Source: JBBROH01 sp038229595
Lineage (GTDB): Bacteria > Chloroflexota > Chloroflexia > QHBQ01
Direction of reading: 5' to 3'
Assembly (NCBI GenBank): GCA_038229595.1
Contig: JBBROH010000001.1
Coordinates: 1 to 64,000, forward strand
DNA length: 64,000 nt
Part shown: in pieces, positions 33,913 through 43,115 of the stretch
Position numbering within the stretch: position 1 is the stretch's first letter
How the letters are laid out: the number at the start of each line of letters is the position of its first letter
Notes under the pieces: model-generated
Databases searched by the model: none
Seen by the model: only the letters and a program-made list of their open reading frames with translations
Told to the model about the DNA's origin: nothing
Program-made: the position numbers and the translations under genes

Positions 33913-34995
33913 TCACTCGTTGCTGACCACTGGGTTAGTGATAACGCCGAGGCGTTCTATCTCCAATTCTACCACATCTCCCGCTTGCAGCCAGGGGCCG
34001 CGCCCAGCAGTCAGTTCGAGCAAGCAGCCGCTGCCGACCGTGCCGCTGGCGATCACGTCACCGGGGTAGAGCCACACATCGCGGCTGGCGTGGGCGAGTA
34101 GTTGGCTGAAGGAGAAGTGGATGTCGAGCATATTGCCTGCGCTATGCTGTTCGCCGTTCACCTTCGCGGTCATGGCGAGGTCGTAGCGTTCTTCTGCCCC
34201 CACGCCACTGCTGCGGTCGGCTAGTTCGTCGGGGGTGACGAGTGCAGGGCCGAGCGTGGTGGCAAAGTCCTTCGCCTTCGCTGGGCCGAGACCGACCTTC
34301 ATCTCTGCCTGCTGCACGTCCCGCGCCGACCAGTCGTTCATCACCATGTAGCCCGCGATATAACTGCCCGCCTCCGCAGCCGTGAGGTTGCGACCAGGCC
34401 TGCCGACAACGCAGGCAACCTCTAGCTCATAGTCGAGTGCGCTGGTCTGCGGCATCCGCAAGGGAACGGAGCTAGCGATCACCGCCTGGTGGTTGCTGAA
34501 GTAGAAGGCGGGAGCCTGAAACCACTCCTCGATCATCGGCAAGCCCCGATTGCGGCGGGCTGTCTCCACGTGGGCGCGGAAGGCGTAGAAGTCGCGCAGG
34601 CTGCGGGGGCGCGGGAGCGGTGGCAGGAGGGTGGCGCGGCCACGGTCAATCGTCAGTTGCCAGGCCCGCTCCTGGTCGTCGGCGGCCAGGTCAGCCAGCA
34701 GGGTGAGCAGGGCGCGCACCTCAGCCAGGGGATCGAAGCTTGGGATTAGGTCAGGTTCGCCGAACACGGTTGCGCCATAGCCGCGATCCAGGGTCGCCAG
34801 CAGGCTGTTGCTGGGGGCGAAGTTGCTGATCTGACGGCGGTGCATCTCGTTGGGGGCGAGGTTGCGCTGCGCCCAGCGATGCAGGTCGGGCAGGCTAACC
34901 AGCCTCTCCTGCTCCCCTATGCTGACCAGTGCGCCAAAGCGGTCGTCGCGGCCATAGCCGCCCAGCCTGCGGATCGTGTAAGTTACCAGCTTCAT
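33913..34995 (-). CDS. Fumarylacetoacetate hydrolase family protein
   Basis: A 360-residue protein of the FAH fold, the last step of tyrosine degradation (fumarylacetoacetate to fumarate and acetoacetate). RDFYAFRAHVETARR holds the catalytic His region (about 133-147). SALDYELEVACVVGRPGRN has the metal-binding Glu residues, and AGYMVMNDWSARDVQ the metal-binding Asp. It ends with the typical PGDVIASGTVGSGC. It has GAGGGGG before ATG 34995. Pairing with hmgA supports the role over other FAH-fold activities. Confidence 0.88.
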   Translation of the reverse strand: MKLVTYTIRRLGGYGRDDRFGALVSIGEQERLVSLPDLHRWAQRNLAPNEMHRRQISNFAPSNSLLATLDRGYGATVFGEPDLIPSFDPLAEVRALLTLLADLAADDQERAWQLTIDRGRATLLPPLPRPRSLRDFYAFRAHVETARRNRGLPMIEEWFQAPAFYFSNHQAVIASSVPLRMPQTSALDYELEVACVVGRPGRNLTAAEAGSYIAGYMVMNDWSARDVQQAEMKVGLGPAKAKDFATTLGPALVTPDELADRSSGVGAEERYDLAMTAKVNGEQHSAGNMLDIHFSFSQLLAHASRDVWLYPGDVIASGTVGSGCLLELTAGRGPWLQAGDVVELEIERLGVITNPVVSNE

Positions 34996-35058
34996 GTCTG
35001 CCCCCTCGTCGCTGTCGGCTCGTCACGGCGCATCTCTGCTCATAAAGAAAGAACAAGC

Positions 35059-35919
35059 CTACATCGCCCAACAATGGCTGCCTAGGGCAATAGTACTCCA
35101 ACCCTTGCTAGCGAACGGCTGGGTACCAGTTGGGGCTATTGCTGCGCCGAGGGCGAGCAGGTCGGGCGGTAATAGCCTCCAGTGGACTAAAACGGCGGCC
35201 AACTGCGGCGTTTGCGCTGCGTACCAGGCGTGTTCAACCTCCCGCATCAGCAGCGCACAGTCAAAGGTGCAGCTACCAGCCGGGAACTGTTGGTGGTTGT
35301 CAAAGAAGCTAGACTGCACCTGTTGGATCGCCAACGGCACCACTTGCCAGTTGAAGGCGTGTAGCCGAATGCCCTGGATCAGGCCGCCACCCTGGGCAGG
35401 CGAGTAGCCTATCGCGCCGTGTTCAAAGAAGGCCGAGGCTTCGGCTACGTTCTGGAAGACTGAGGTGGCGGGCAGCGATTCTGCCACATCACCCTCGACT
35501 ACGACGTGAGTCTGCTGGTCGTCGCTATCTACTGCCACATAGAGATGCTGCTTCTTCTCGACCACCTGAAAGCGGGCGTGCTGGTGGAAACCAGGCACCA
35601 GGCGGCCACCGAGCAAAACGTTCAGCCGGGAGGCACTGTCGCGGCGGGGGATGTAGACCCCTTCGCGTAGCTTGCCCTGTTCCTCCCACTCGACGGCAAT
35701 GCGGTGGGCTGCGTTCTCCGAGCGCAGGCCAACAAAGGCCGGGAGGCCACGTGGCCGCAGGTGGGCCAGGCGGATCAGGCAGATGCCCGCGATGCCCTTG
35801 CCCTGCACCAACTTCGGGCGGAAGGGGGCAGGCAGGAGCGTGCTGAGTACAGCGGGGTCAACCTGGTAGTTGACAAGGATGCGGCGGTCTATCACCCCAC
35901 GCATAACAGGAAAAAACAT
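35059..35919 (-). CDS. DUF2071-like protein (acetoacetate decarboxylase-like fold)
   Basis: A 286-residue protein. I chose ATG 35919, as TGGAGG lies just upstream; an open frame continues 86 codons earlier but looks non-coding. The start MRGVIDRRILVNYQVDPAVLSTLLPAPFRPKLVQGKGIAGICLIRL matches the opening of DUF2071/YqjF-type proteins, which share the acetoacetate decarboxylase fold. The catalytic role is unknown. The 270-base gap to hisD shows no clear promoter. Base use is like its neighbours. Confidence 0.6.
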   Translation of the reverse strand: MFFPVMRGVIDRRILVNYQVDPAVLSTLLPAPFRPKLVQGKGIAGICLIRLAHLRPRGLPAFVGLRSENAAHRIAVEWEEQGKLREGVYIPRRDSASRLNVLLGGRLVPGFHQHARFQVVEKKQHLYVAVDSDDQQTHVVVEGDVAESLPATSVFQNVAEASAFFEHGAIGYSPAQGGGLIQGIRLHAFNWQVVPLAIQQVQSSFFDNHQQFPAGSCTFDCALLMREVEHAWYAAQTPQLAAVLVHWRLLPPDLLALGAAIAPTGTQPFASKGWSTIALGSHCWAM

Positions 35920-36189
35920 CACATACCTCCAGTACAACTGGGTGCTTTTGGCTGCCAAAGTAGCAGCACTCACCCCCAGATATTTTGGCATCAGCAGGTC
36001 GCCAGGGGCAACTGCAACTGGTAGTGCTTCCCTTCGACCCAGGTTTACAAGCATCAACTGTGCCTCTGTTCTACCAAAGTCGCAGCCCTTGTAGTTGCTT
36101 GAGAGTGTGCGTCCTGCTGGATAGCCTCGTGGCGCACCTGTCTGGCAGCACAGCAGGTTGGCATTGCACCCGCTCAAAGGGGTGCTGGC

Positions 36190-37482
36190 CTAATCCTCGA
36201 AACGTACCTCGACGGCGTTACGGTGGGCAGGCAGCCCCTCGGTGGTCGCCAGCACATCTATGCTGGCGCGGATGCTGGCGAGACCGTCGCGGGTTAGCTC
36301 CTGCACTTCGACCATGCGGCTGAAGCTGTCTACTGAGAGGCCGCTGTAGAGGCGGGCCGCCCCACCCGTGGGTAGCACGTGGTTGCTGCCGCTGGCATAG
36401 TCGCCCGCGGGTTCGGGGGCGTAGGGGCCGAGGAAGACCGCCCCCGCATTCGTCACCTGCTCCAGCGCAAGATGGTTGCCATCCCCTGCAAGGATGATCT
36501 CTAGGTGTTCGGGGGCGTACTCGTTGGCGAAGGCTATCGCCTCCTGCACGTCGGTGCAGACGAGGATCGCGCCGTAGCTGTCCAGTGCCTTGCGGATGGT
36601 CGGGGCGGTCGCCAGGCCCTCCAGTTGGCGTTCGACCTCGGCGGCCACCTGCGCGGCCAACTCTGGCGAGGTGGTTAGCAGCACGCCCGCCGACTCCTCA
36701 CCATGCTCGGCCTGCGACATGAGGTCGGCGGCGACGAAGCGTGGGTCAGCCGTGCCGTCCGCGATGATCAGCACCTCACTAGGGCCAGCGGGCATATCAA
36801 GCTCTACCCCCGCGTCGCGCACCAGCAGCTTGGCGACAGCGACGTAGAGGTTGCCCGCGCCGAACACCTTGTAGACGGCGGGGATCGTCTCGGTGCCGTA
36901 GGCCATCGCGCCGATAGCCTGCGCTCCGCCTACCTTGTAGATGTGTTCGATGCCCGCTTCCTTTGCGGCGACGAGGGTGGGGGCGGGCAGGCTGCCGTCT
37001 GGCGCGGGGGGGGCGCACATCACCCGCAGCTGGCAGCCCGCCAACCGCGCGGGGATGCCCGCCATCAGCACGGACGAAGGGTAGATTTTGCGCCCGCCGG
37101 GGACGTAGAGGCCGACGCGCTCGATTGCCCGCCGCACCCGCCAGATGTGGATGCCAGGCGTGGTTTCGACCACGTGTTGGCCTTCGATCTGGGCCTGGTG
37201 GAAGGCGGTGATGTTGGCGGCAGCCTGGCGCAAACTGTGCAGGAAGGCTGGACTGACGCTGGCGTAGGCGCGCTCGACCTCGGCTTCGCTCACCCGCAAG
37301 TCCTGCAACTCTACGCCGTCAAAGCGGCGGGTGTAGTCGCGCAGAGCCGCATCGCCCTCAGCCCGCACGCGGTCAAGTATCTCGCGCACCACGCCCCGCA
37401 CCCGCTCGGTGTCGCTCTCGGCCCGGCGCATAATGCGGCTACGTTGCTCGGTGGTCAGTTGGTTGAGGTGGCTAGTCAACAT
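36190..37482 (-). CDS. hisD: Histidinol dehydrogenase
   Basis: The last enzyme of histidine synthesis, zinc-dependent, oxidising L-histidinol to histidine with two NAD. Starting at ATG 37482 the product has 430 residues, the usual HisD length; a further-upstream Met would add 53 residues without homology. Seen are VGLYVPGGRKIYPSSVLMAGIPA, VGGAQAIGAMAYGT, DMPAGPSEVLIIAD, DLMSQAEHG (metal-binding Gln and His) and the catalytic EYAPEHLEI. GSNHVLPTGGAARLYSGLSV closes the protein. AAAGGAG lies 12 bases before the ATG. hisB is found 0.7 kb away but separated by an opposite-strand gene. Confidence 0.94.
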   Translation of the reverse strand: MLTSHLNQLTTEQRSRIMRRAESDTERVRGVVREILDRVRAEGDAALRDYTRRFDGVELQDLRVSEAEVERAYASVSPAFLHSLRQAAANITAFHQAQIEGQHVVETTPGIHIWRVRRAIERVGLYVPGGRKIYPSSVLMAGIPARLAGCQLRVMCAPPAPDGSLPAPTLVAAKEAGIEHIYKVGGAQAIGAMAYGTETIPAVYKVFGAGNLYVAVAKLLVRDAGVELDMPAGPSEVLIIADGTADPRFVAADLMSQAEHGEESAGVLLTTSPELAAQVAAEVERQLEGLATAPTIRKALDSYGAILVCTDVQEAIAFANEYAPEHLEIILAGDGNHLALEQVTNAGAVFLGPYAPEPAGDYASGSNHVLPTGGAARLYSGLSVDSFSRMVEVQELTRDGLASIRASIDVLATTEGLPAHRNAVEVRFED

Positions 37483-37627
37483 GTCACGTAGATTCTCCTT
37501 TATGTGGCTACTGGTACTACGTTCGTAATCCAAATGTACTATGCCAAGCATCTTGTTTTTTTTCTTGATGATGCTGTATGATGGGTCTATCGAGCCACCA
37601 ATACCTAGATAGATGGAGGGGAAACTT

Positions 37628-38107
37628 ATGCACTGTAGCAACTGTGGTAACGTAGCTTCCGTTGGTAGCAGGTTTTGTAGTATGTGCAGTGCGTCACTTC
37701 TCGGTCAGCCGAGTGGCTATGGACAGCCTACCTTCTCAGCACTCACGCTACTTCAGGCATACGAACGCAACATGACTCAATATGCTGATCTAGCGAAGAG
37801 TGGCGGGTTTTCTAATAGCGGGTACGGCGCGTGCCAAAGCGCGTTCGACGCGTTCCAAAAAGAGTCAGTTGCACAGTTGTTGCAAGGCATAACATCGCTC
37901 TCCAGCACTGATCAAGTCATTAGCCAAGAGCAGGTGCTTTCATTCAACAGCCTGCTACATGAACTGGCAAATAATAAGAGAGAGATTGGACCGTCAGCCT
38001 TTTTTACTTTCACGCCAGAAGGTATGTTGATTAGCAGAGACCATCGCGCCCATGTGCAAGCAGCCTTTAACACGGTGGTGGATCAACAGAATAAGAAACG
38101 TAGGTGA
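37628..38107 (+). CDS. Zinc-ribbon protein of unknown function
   Basis: A 159-residue protein starting at ATG 37628, six bases after GGAGGGG. The first 21 residues form a zinc ribbon: CSNC then CSMC (MHCSNCGNVASVGSRFCSMC). The rest is predicted helical, with many Gln, Ser and Phe, and has no motif I recognise. It is visibly more AT-rich than hisD and hisB on either side and is the only plus-strand gene in the area, so it may have been acquired. It sits divergently from hisD. Confidence 0.65.
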   Translation: MHCSNCGNVASVGSRFCSMCSASLLGQPSGYGQPTFSALTLLQAYERNMTQYADLAKSGGFSNSGYGACQSAFDAFQKESVAQLLQGITSLSSTDQVISQEQVLSFNSLLHELANNKREIGPSAFFTFTPEGMLISRDHRAHVQAAFNTVVDQQNKKRR

Positions 38108-38219
38108 ACTTTATCTATTCGCCCGCCAGATAGCGGTCAAGGTAGGTTGGCATCGTGGTTGCTCCATAGCGTAAGGCAGATACCACAAGGGTACTAGCTG
38201 CGCGTCGCAAGCCCAGCCC

Positions 38220-38837
38220 CTACGGAAGTAACAGCTTGTCTATGCTCCCCTTCGTGCTGGGCAGCGAGTCGGCGCGGCGGGGGTCAATGGTGACGGCCTG
38301 GTAGAGGGCGCGAGCGAGTGCTTTGAAGATCGCTTCAGCCCGGTGGTGGTCGTTGCGGCCCCGCAGCAGGCGCACGTGCAGGTTGAGGCGCGCCTCCTTC
38401 GCAAAGCTGTCGAGGAAGTGCCAGATCAGGTCGGTGCTGAGGTCGCCCACCTTCGGGTTGCTGAACTTGGCGCGGATGTCGCTGTAGCCACGCCCACCAA
38501 TGTCTACCACGACCTGGGCAAGAGCTTCGTCGAGCGGTACAGTCGCGTCGCCCATACGGTTGATGCCACGCTTGTCGCCCAGTGCCTGGTTGAAGGCGCG
38601 ACCGAGGACGATGGCGGTATCCTCCACCGTATGATGCTCATCAATGTGGTAGTCACCGCTGGCCCGCACAGTTAGGTCGAACAAGCCATGCTTCGCCAGC
38701 GCATCGAGCATATGGTCGAGGAAGCCGCAGCCGCTCTGCACGTCGGCCACGCCAGTGCCGTCAATGTTGATCTCAACACTGACCTGGCTCTCTTTGGTGT
38801 TGCGCTCCGCTCTGGCGCGCCGCTGGTTGTCATCCAT
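38220..38837 (-). CDS. hisB: Imidazoleglycerol-phosphate dehydratase
   Basis: A 205-residue monofunctional HisB, converting imidazole glycerol phosphate to imidazole acetol phosphate in histidine synthesis. The manganese ligands are visible: GFLDHMLDALAKHG (about residues 38-51), DEHHTVEDTAI (about 66-76), and RNDHHRAEAIFKALARAL near the C-terminus, replacing the more common KNxHHxxE with an Asn-Asp-His-His. A hairpin follows no further; the gene has its own TATAAT. hisD is on the same strand beyond an intervening plus-strand gene. Confidence 0.93.
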   Translation of the reverse strand: MDDNQRRARAERNTKESQVSVEINIDGTGVADVQSGCGFLDHMLDALAKHGLFDLTVRASGDYHIDEHHTVEDTAIVLGRAFNQALGDKRGINRMGDATVPLDEALAQVVVDIGGRGYSDIRAKFSNPKVGDLSTDLIWHFLDSFAKEARLNLHVRLLRGRNDHHRAEAIFKALARALYQAVTIDPRRADSLPSTKGSIDKLLLP

Positions 38838-38929
38838 CTCAAGCCCCTTCGGTCAGTCTGTAACTACAGAGTAGTAGCGGCCAGCCTGCGGACGAGCTAT
38901 GCTGCGCCTGCGACTATTGCTAGGTAAGG

Positions 38930-38937
38930 ATTATACC
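38930..38937 (-). promoter_or_regulatory. Promoter -10 for hisB
   Basis: On the minus strand GGTATAAT (TATAAT at 38935 to 38930), preceded by TTT, lies about 93 bases before the hisB ATG and right after the clpC terminator. Confidence 0.6.
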
Positions 38938-38947
38938 AAATGTAAGC

Positions 38948-38991
38948 AAAAAAACCCTCCCCCAGCCGTGCCTGACACCAGTGAGGAAGGG
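38948..38991 (-). terminator. Terminator of clpC
   Basis: On the minus strand ACCCTTCCTC pairs with GGGGGAGGGT (38991-38982 with 38963-38954, two wobble pairs) and is followed by a run of seven T. The loop is long, about 18 bases. Confidence 0.8.
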
Positions 38992-39011
38992 TTTTCGCTC
39001 TTGCTGTTGGC

Positions 39012-41516
39012 CTAAGCGACTACTTCGGCGGGGGTGGCAGGCTGCTCCAGCCGCTCGGCTACGCTGAAGCGCAGCTTGCCTTCGTCATCGCTATCCACCA
39101 GGATAGTGTCGCCAGACTTGAAGGTGCCGCGCAGCAGTGCCTTGCTGATCGGGGTCTCCAATTCCTTCTGCACCAGCCGCTTGAGCGGGCGTGCGCCGAA
39201 GTCCTTGTCGTAGCCGTTGGTAGCCAGGTACTCCTTCGCGCTATCGCTCAGGGTGATGCTCAGGCCCATGTTGCCCGCCCGCTTCGCCAACTCCTGGGCC
39301 TGAATCTCCACGATCTGCTTGAGGTCGGCCAGGGTCAGGTTGCTGAAGACGATCACCTCGTCTACGCGGTTGAGGAACTCTGGACGGAAGAAGCGGCGCA
39401 GGGCCTCGTCAATGCTCTTGCTAGCCTTGCGCTGGGCGGCTGCATCGCGCTCCTCCTCGTTGTTGGTGTTGCTGAAACCCGCCTTGCGGAAGCCAATCGG
39501 GTCGGCCTTCGGTAGGAACTCGTTGCCGATATTCGAGGTCATGATGATCAGGGTGTTGCGGAAGTCTACCGTGCGCCCTTGCCCATCGGTCAGGCGACCA
39601 TCGTCCAGCACCTGCAAGAGGCTGTTGAAGATTTCGGGGTGCGCCTTCTCAATCTCGTCGAAAAGGATCACCTGGTAGGGGCGGCGGCGCACGGCCTCAG
39701 TTAGCTGCCCACCCTCGTCGTAGCCGACGTAGCCGGGAGGCGAGCCGATCAGCCGGGCGACGCTGTGCCGCTCGCCATACTCGCTCATGTCTACGCGCAC
39801 CATCGCGCTCTCGTCGTCGAACATGAAGGCAGCCAGGGCCTTCGCCAACTCCGTCTTGCCCACCCCGGTCGGGCCGAGGAAGATGAAGCTACCAATGGGG
39901 CGATCTGGGTCCTTGAGGCCAGCACGGGCGCGGCGGATCGCGTCGCTCACTGCCTCAACAGACTCGTGCTGCCCGATCACCCGCTTGTGTAGCGCGTCCT
40001 CCATGTCGGCCAGCTTCGCCATCTCGTCGGCCATCATGCGCTTGACTGGGATGCCAGTCCACTTGCCGACGATCTCGGCAATGTCCTCCTCATCCACCGT
40101 GTCATCCACATGATGTTCGGCGATCCACTGCTTCTTGGCCTCGTTGTAGCGCAGTTGCAGCGCGTCATGCTCGGTCTTGAGCAAAGCAGCCTGCTGGTAG
40201 TCCTTCGCCTCGCCAGCCTGCTCCATCAGGGCGTTCAGTTCGCCCAGGCGCGTTGCCATCTCCTTCAGTTCGGGGCTGACACTAAAGAGGTCAAGGCGCA
40301 CCTTCGCCGAAGCCTCGTCCATCAGGTCAATCGCCTTATCAGGCAGGAAGCGGTCACTGATGTAGCGGTGGCTGAGGGTGACAGCGGCCTTGATCGCCTC
40401 ATCGGTGATCGTCAGGCCGTGGTGATCCTCATAAGCCTTGCGTAGCCCCTTAAGGATTTCGATAGCATCTTCGGGGCTGGGTTCGTCCACGAAGACGGTG
40501 GCGAAACGACGCTCCAAAGCAGCATCCTTCTCAATGTGTTTGCGATACTCGTTGAGGGTGGTCGCGCCGATGCACTGAAGTTCGCCACGCGCCAGAGCGG
40601 GCTTAAGCATCTGGCCCGCGTCCATCGCGCCCTCGGCAGCCCCCGCGCCAACGACAGTGTGTAGCTCGTCAATAAAGAGGATGATCTCCTTCTTGGCGCG
40701 CTTCACTTCCTCCATTACCCCCTTCAACCGCTCCTCAAACTCACCCCGAAACTTGCTACCCGCGATCAGCGCAGCCAGATCGAGCGAAACCACGCGCTTA
40801 CCTTGCAGTATCTCTGGCACATCACCGCTGGCAACCTTCTGGGCCAGCCCCTCTACGATAGCTGTCTTGCCCACGCCCGGTTCACCTATCAGCACAGGAT
40901 TGTTCTTGCTGCGGCGGGCCAGCACCTGCATCACGCGGCGAATCTCGTCGTCGCGGCCAATCACCCGGTCGAGCTTGCCCCGGCGCGCGAGTTCGGTCAG
41001 GTCAACACTGTAGCGTTCCAGCATCTGATAGCGGCTCTCGGCCTGCGCGTCGGTTACACGCTGGTTGCCGCGCACGTCGCGCAGTGCCTTGTAAATCTTC
41101 TCCTGGTCAATGCTGGCCTCGGCCAGGATGCGGCTAGCCGCCCCGCCGCGCTCGGCAGCAATGGCGAGGAAAAGGTGTTCCGTGCTGATAAAGTCGTCGC
41201 TGAGGCGTGAAGCCTCCTCCGCAGCCACTTCGAGCAGCCGCTTGGCGCGCATGGTGATGTAGATTTGGGCCGCCTGCGAAGCGTAGGGTGTGGAGTAGGT
41301 GCGGGCGACCAGGTTCAGGGCTTCGTCGGCCTTGCGCTCAAGAGCCTGCGGGTCAGCGTTCATCTTCTGCACCAGGCGTGGTACAACCCCTCCACGTTGG
41401 CGGAGCAGCGCAAGCAGGATGTGTTCGACATCCAACTGGCTGTGGTGCTTCTCCTGCAAGATAGCGTGGGCCTGTTGCAGGGCTTCTTGAGCAAGGTCGG
41501 TAAATCGCTCGTTCAT
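39012..41516 (-). CDS. clpC: ClpC-type AAA+ unfoldase
   Basis: An 834-residue Hsp100 protein that unfolds substrates for ClpP or for refolding. The N-terminal double Clp repeat (about residues 1-150) is followed by AAA1 with GEPGVGKTAIVEG and ILFIDELHTVVGAG. A short middle region has a UVR-like coiled coil (MEQAGEAKDYQQAALLKTEHD) as in ClpC, not the long ClpB one. AAA2 has GPTGVGKTELAKALA, RVDMSEY, ILFDEIEKAHP and the C-terminal FGARPLKRLVQ. The upstream HAIR element overlaps its TATAAT, predicting HspR repression. No clpP is present. Confidence 0.9.
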   Translation of the reverse strand: MNERFTDLAQEALQQAHAILQEKHHSQLDVEHILLALLRQRGGVVPRLVQKMNADPQALERKADEALNLVARTYSTPYASQAAQIYITMRAKRLLEVAAEEASRLSDDFISTEHLFLAIAAERGGAASRILAEASIDQEKIYKALRDVRGNQRVTDAQAESRYQMLERYSVDLTELARRGKLDRVIGRDDEIRRVMQVLARRSKNNPVLIGEPGVGKTAIVEGLAQKVASGDVPEILQGKRVVSLDLAALIAGSKFRGEFEERLKGVMEEVKRAKKEIILFIDELHTVVGAGAAEGAMDAGQMLKPALARGELQCIGATTLNEYRKHIEKDAALERRFATVFVDEPSPEDAIEILKGLRKAYEDHHGLTITDEAIKAAVTLSHRYISDRFLPDKAIDLMDEASAKVRLDLFSVSPELKEMATRLGELNALMEQAGEAKDYQQAALLKTEHDALQLRYNEAKKQWIAEHHVDDTVDEEDIAEIVGKWTGIPVKRMMADEMAKLADMEDALHKRVIGQHESVEAVSDAIRRARAGLKDPDRPIGSFIFLGPTGVGKTELAKALAAFMFDDESAMVRVDMSEYGERHSVARLIGSPPGYVGYDEGGQLTEAVRRRPYQVILFDEIEKAHPEIFNSLLQVLDDGRLTDGQGRTVDFRNTLIIMTSNIGNEFLPKADPIGFRKAGFSNTNNEEERDAAAQRKASKSIDEALRRFFRPEFLNRVDEVIVFSNLTLADLKQIVEIQAQELAKRAGNMGLSITLSDSAKEYLATNGYDKDFGARPLKRLVQKELETPISKALLRGTFKSGDTILVDSDDEGKLRFSVAERLEQPATPAEVVA

Positions 41517-41565
41517 TATAATTTGTTCCCCAATCTTTGTGCATGGATCGCTTGAAAACTGCTTA

Positions 41566-41588
41566 CCTTGATATTATAGCCCTCAAGG
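41566..41588 (-). promoter_or_regulatory. HAIR-type HspR operator overlapping the clpC -10
   Basis: CCTTGA-N11-TCAAGG, a perfect 6-bp inverted repeat, has half sites and spacing matching the HspR operator (CTTGA..., N11, ...TCAAG). On the minus strand the TATAAT at 41578 to 41573 lies inside the repeat, so HspR binding would block the polymerase. It is 50 bases before the clpC ATG. Confidence 0.85.
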
Positions 41589-41630
41589 TGGCTGATAACT
41601 ACTTGAGTAGCGTTAGACCAAAATTGCCTG

Positions 41631-41999
41631 TCACCGCTCACCGCTGCTCAGCACGCGGTTGGATGGCGGGGCGGTCGCCCCCACATTGCGGCGTAGCTGC
41701 TCTACTTCAGCCCGCATCTCGGCGATCTGCTCGCTCATGTTGATGATGATCTCGGCCCCCGCCAGGTTTACACCCAGGTCGTTGATTAGCCGTTGTACGC
41801 GGCGCAGGCGGGCGATGTCGAAGTCGCTGTAGAGGCGAATGTTGCTGCGCCGCTGGGGATTGACCAGGCCCACGCGCTCGTACATCCGTAGAGTCTGGGG
41901 GTGGACGCTGACTAGCTGGGCAGCAATGCTAATGATGTAGCGGGGGGTGCGGTCGCTCTGCTCCTCAACCTCGATGTAGCCACGCTCGCTGATCATCAT
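41631..41999 (-). CDS. hspR: HspR heat shock repressor (MerR family)
   Basis: A 122-residue MerR-type regulator. The helix-turn-helix is YIISIAAQLVSVHPQTLRMYERVGLVNPQRRSNIRLYSDFDIARLRRVQRLINDLGVNLAG (about residues 20-80), the standard HspR pattern, and a coiled C-terminal tail of about 30 residues follows. HspR represses chaperone genes at HAIR inverted repeats, usually with DnaK as corepressor. Its ATG overlaps the dnaJ TGA (ATGA), so the two are translated together. Two HAIR elements flank the locus. Confidence 0.9.
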   Translation of the reverse strand: MMISERGYIEVEEQSDRTPRYIISIAAQLVSVHPQTLRMYERVGLVNPQRRSNIRLYSDFDIARLRRVQRLINDLGVNLAGAEIIINMSEQIAEMRAEVEQLRRNVGATAPPSNRVLSSGER

Positions 42000-43063
42000 G
42001 GCTGCACCTCCTGCTCGTCGCGGTGGTCGCGTAGGGTGGCGAACTGTTCGCGCTCGAACTCGCTGAGGCTGTTGGGCAGCACTACATCCACCCGCGCCAG
42101 CAGGTCGCCCCGCCGTTCGCCGCCCAGTGCAGGCATCCCCTGCCCACCCAGGCGCATGATCATCCCGTTCTGTGTTACCGGCTTGATCGTCACTGCGATC
42201 TTCGACCCCTTGAGCGTGGTCAGCGTCACTTCGCCACCGAGCAAAGCGGTGTAGAGATCAACGGGCAGGTTGAGGCGCGGATTATCGCCCTCGCGCTCAA
42301 AGCGGCTGTGGGGCTGGACGTTGACCAGCAGGTAGAGGTCGCCATTGCTGCCCCCGTTGCGGCCCGCCCCACCCTGCCCGGCTAGCTTGATGCGGCTGCC
42401 ACTCTGCACTCCCGCTGGTATCTTCACTTCCAGCTTCCTTACACGCTTGACTTCGCCGCTACCGAGGCAGGTGGGGCAGCTATGCACCTCACTGCGCCCC
42501 TTCACCACGTTGCGGACAGCCCCCTCACCGCGACAGGTCTTGCACACCTCGCTGATCGCCAGTTGCATCTCGCGCTGGCTGCCACCAAACGCCTCCTCCA
42601 GGGTGATCTCCACTGGTTGGTCGAAGTCGTCCCCGCGCTGCTGGAAGCTGCCACTACCGAAGCCAGGCCCATAACCAGCATAGCCGCCCCGCCCAGTGCT
42701 GCTGCGGCTGCCGCCCGCAGGGTTGCCGTTGCGGAAGTAGTCGAACAGGCTATCAAGCTCTGACGGGTCAGCCGCACTGCCACCCGCCGCATAGCTGCCC
42801 CCTGCATAGCGGCTGTAGTCTACCGCCGGTTCGCCGAAGTAGCTCCTGCCCAGGGTGTCGTACTTCTTGCGCTTCTCCGGGTCGGACAGCACCTCGTAGG
42901 CTTCGTTAATCTCCTTAAACTTCGCCTCTGCCGTCTTGTCGCCGGGGTTGACATCAGGATGATACTTGCGTGCCAGTTTGCGGTAGGCACTCTTGATCAC
43001 CTTTTCGTCGGCGGTTTTCTCTACGCCGAGCAGCTTGTAATAATCTTTGTATTCAACAGCCAT
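41996..43063 (-). CDS. dnaJ: DnaJ/CbpA-like co-chaperone with half zinc finger
   Basis: A 355-residue J-domain protein. The J domain (residues 5-70) has YYKLLGVEKTADEKVIKSAYRKLARKYHPDVNPGD, with the HPD motif that stimulates DnaK. A Gly/Tyr-rich linker follows (about 85-150). The zinc-finger region has only two CxxCxGxG motifs, CKTCRGEG and CPTCLGSG, instead of four, so it can make only one zinc site. The C-terminal substrate domains end in LPNSLSEFEREQFATL. It leads the dnaJ-hspR pair, with a HAIR-controlled promoter upstream. dnaK and grpE are not in the window. Confidence 0.88.
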   Translation of the reverse strand: MAVEYKDYYKLLGVEKTADEKVIKSAYRKLARKYHPDVNPGDKTAEAKFKEINEAYEVLSDPEKRKKYDTLGRSYFGEPAVDYSRYAGGSYAAGGSAADPSELDSLFDYFRNGNPAGGSRSSTGRGGYAGYGPGFGSGSFQQRGDDFDQPVEITLEEAFGGSQREMQLAISEVCKTCRGEGAVRNVVKGRSEVHSCPTCLGSGEVKRVRKLEVKIPAGVQSGSRIKLAGQGGAGRNGGSNGDLYLLVNVQPHSRFEREGDNPRLNLPVDLYTALLGGEVTLTTLKGSKIAVTIKPVTQNGMIMRLGGQGMPALGGERRGDLLARVDVVLPNSLSEFEREQFATLRDHRDEQEVQP

Positions 43064-43115
43064 CTAAATTGCCCCCACCTTCTGCTAATCGCCACTAGCT
43101 CTTGCCTATGCAGAG

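Noticed and set aside
37551..37641. Upstream Met codons for hisD
   Set aside because: They add residues with no HisD homology and overlap the divergent gene; from ATG 37482 the protein has the normal 430 residues.
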